DNA from: Nissabacter sp. SGAir0207
GTDB taxonomy: Bacteria > Pseudomonadota > Gammaproteobacteria > Enterobacterales > Enterobacteriaceae
Assembly (NCBI RefSeq): GCF_005491205.1
Contig: NZ_CP028037.1
Location: 124,001-188,000 of the forward strand
Length of the DNA: 64,000 nucleotides
Direction of reading: 5' to 3'
Position numbers and translations under genes: made by a program. Below are positions 63,445-64,000 of the stretch, one piece after another. Numbering within the stretch: position 1 is the first letter of the stretch; each line of letters starts with the position of its first letter. The notes beneath the pieces are model-generated. The model had not been told where the DNA came from and searched no databases. It saw only the letters and a program-made list of their open reading frames with translations.

Positions 63445-64000
63445 TTGATGCACTGATGAGCGCCCTGCCAGGGGTGCTGGCACCTACCAACCTGGCGGCC
63501 GTGCTGCTGGGTACGGTAGCCGGGCTGGTGGTGGGCGCCTTGCCCGGCCTGACGGTCACCACCGGCATTGCGGTTCTGATCCCACTGACCTTTGGCATTG
63601 ACCCGCTGTTCGCCCTCGGCATGATGGCGGGTATGTACAACGGCGGCAGCTACGGCGGGGCGATTCCGGCGATTTTGCTGCGCATTCCCGGTACGCCAGC
63701 CTCCGTCGCCACGGTGATGGATGGCTACGCGCTGACCCGCCAAGGGAAGGCGGCCTATGCGTTGCAGGTGGCGGTCTTCTCCGGCGTGGTGGGCAGCGTG
63801 CTCTCCGCCATTGCGCTGATCCTGTTTGCGCCGGGGCTGGCGAAAATCAGCCTTGCCTTCGGGCCAGCGGAGTTCTTCTGGGTGGCGGTACTCGGCCTCG
63901 CCACCGTGACATCCCTGCTGGGCAGTGACTTTGTCAAAGGCGCGATCTCGGCACTGATTGGGTTGCTGATCGGCACCATTGGGCAGGATATCTCCACCGG
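63435..64000 (+). CDS. tctA: Tripartite tricarboxylate transporter large permease (TctA), 5' part
   Basis: The frame from ATG 63435 (GGAGGC upstream) is open to the window edge, 188 codons of about 500. TctA signatures are present: VAGLVVGALPGLTVTTGIAV, MAGMYNGGSYGGAIPAILLR and IPGTPASVATVMDGY. Several hydrophobic helices are visible. It forms the channel with TctB. Confidence 0.9.
   Translation, partial: MVLIDALMSALPGVLAPTNLAAVLLGTVAGLVVGALPGLTVTTGIAVLIPLTFGIDPLFALGMMAGMYNGGSYGGAIPAILLRIPGTPASVATVMDGYALTRQGKAAYALQVAVFSGVVGSVLSAIALILFAPGLAKISLAFGPAEFFWVAVLGLATVTSLLGSDFVKGAISALIGLLIGTIGQDIST

Overview
The window is about 60% GC chromosomal DNA from a gammaproteobacterium, most likely an enterobacterium of the Yersiniaceae/Erwiniaceae kind (Serratia-, Rahnella- or Pantoea-like). 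This rests on gene content: yciE-katN with yciF, mntR, metNIQ, a bgl operon with BglG-type antitermination, a complete mdc malonate decarboxylase cluster, and DUF943/DUF3289 type VI secretion cargo. The species is inferred, not proven. I saw no rRNA, tRNA, CRISPR array or intact insertion sequence.

Layout. 1-1074 is the 3' end of a TonB-dependent receptor gene. 1453-4758 is a polymorphic-toxin locus: an EF-hand effector with a pesticin/T4-lysozyme-like tip, an LprI-like immunity protein, an orphan toxin tail and a second immunity-like lipoprotein. 4982-9955 (minus) is a five-gene peptide-type ABC importer, divergent from a CHASE4-GGDEF-EAL protein (10268-12484). 13399-16728 is a divergent pair, a TonB receptor and a class III periplasmic binding protein; between them lie two near-perfect ModE-type operators, suggesting a molybdenum- or tungsten-responsive outer-membrane uptake system. 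16952-18956 holds a tyrosine recombinase and two small unknown genes. 19262-21886 encodes a cytochrome bd-type (CioAB-like) oxidase and a candidate third, one-helix subunit. 22302-24682 is yciE-katN facing yciF (general stress and peroxide). A Zn-alcohol dehydrogenase/SRPBCC pair, mntR and metNIQ follow.

31456-37836 (minus) is a six-gene operon joining two SfnB-like flavin oxidoreductases and an FMNH2-type monooxygenase to a second MetNIQ-like importer, probably for organosulfur scavenging. A GT-C membrane glycosyltransferase and a chemoreceptor come next. 42054-47414 is the second toxin locus: a PAAR-DUF3289 effector followed by eight tandem DUF943 (putative immunity) genes with two displaced toxin tips between them, built partly by duplication of a segment of about 1.15 kb. 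A degenerate Tn3-type transposase fragment lies just upstream. Then come ygaZH-like azlCD genes, a bgl operon (RAT/terminator, PTS IIBCA, phospho-beta-glucosidase, antiterminator), a cupin, mdcABCDEFGH with convergent mdcR (53665-61638), and a tripartite tricarboxylate transporter tctCBA that runs off the right edge.

The most promising under-described items are the ModE-box-flanked TonB receptor/binding-protein pair and the two toxin-tip replacement loci. Both toxin loci show an AT-rich tip, an overlapping immunity gene, and older tip-immunity pairs left downstream.
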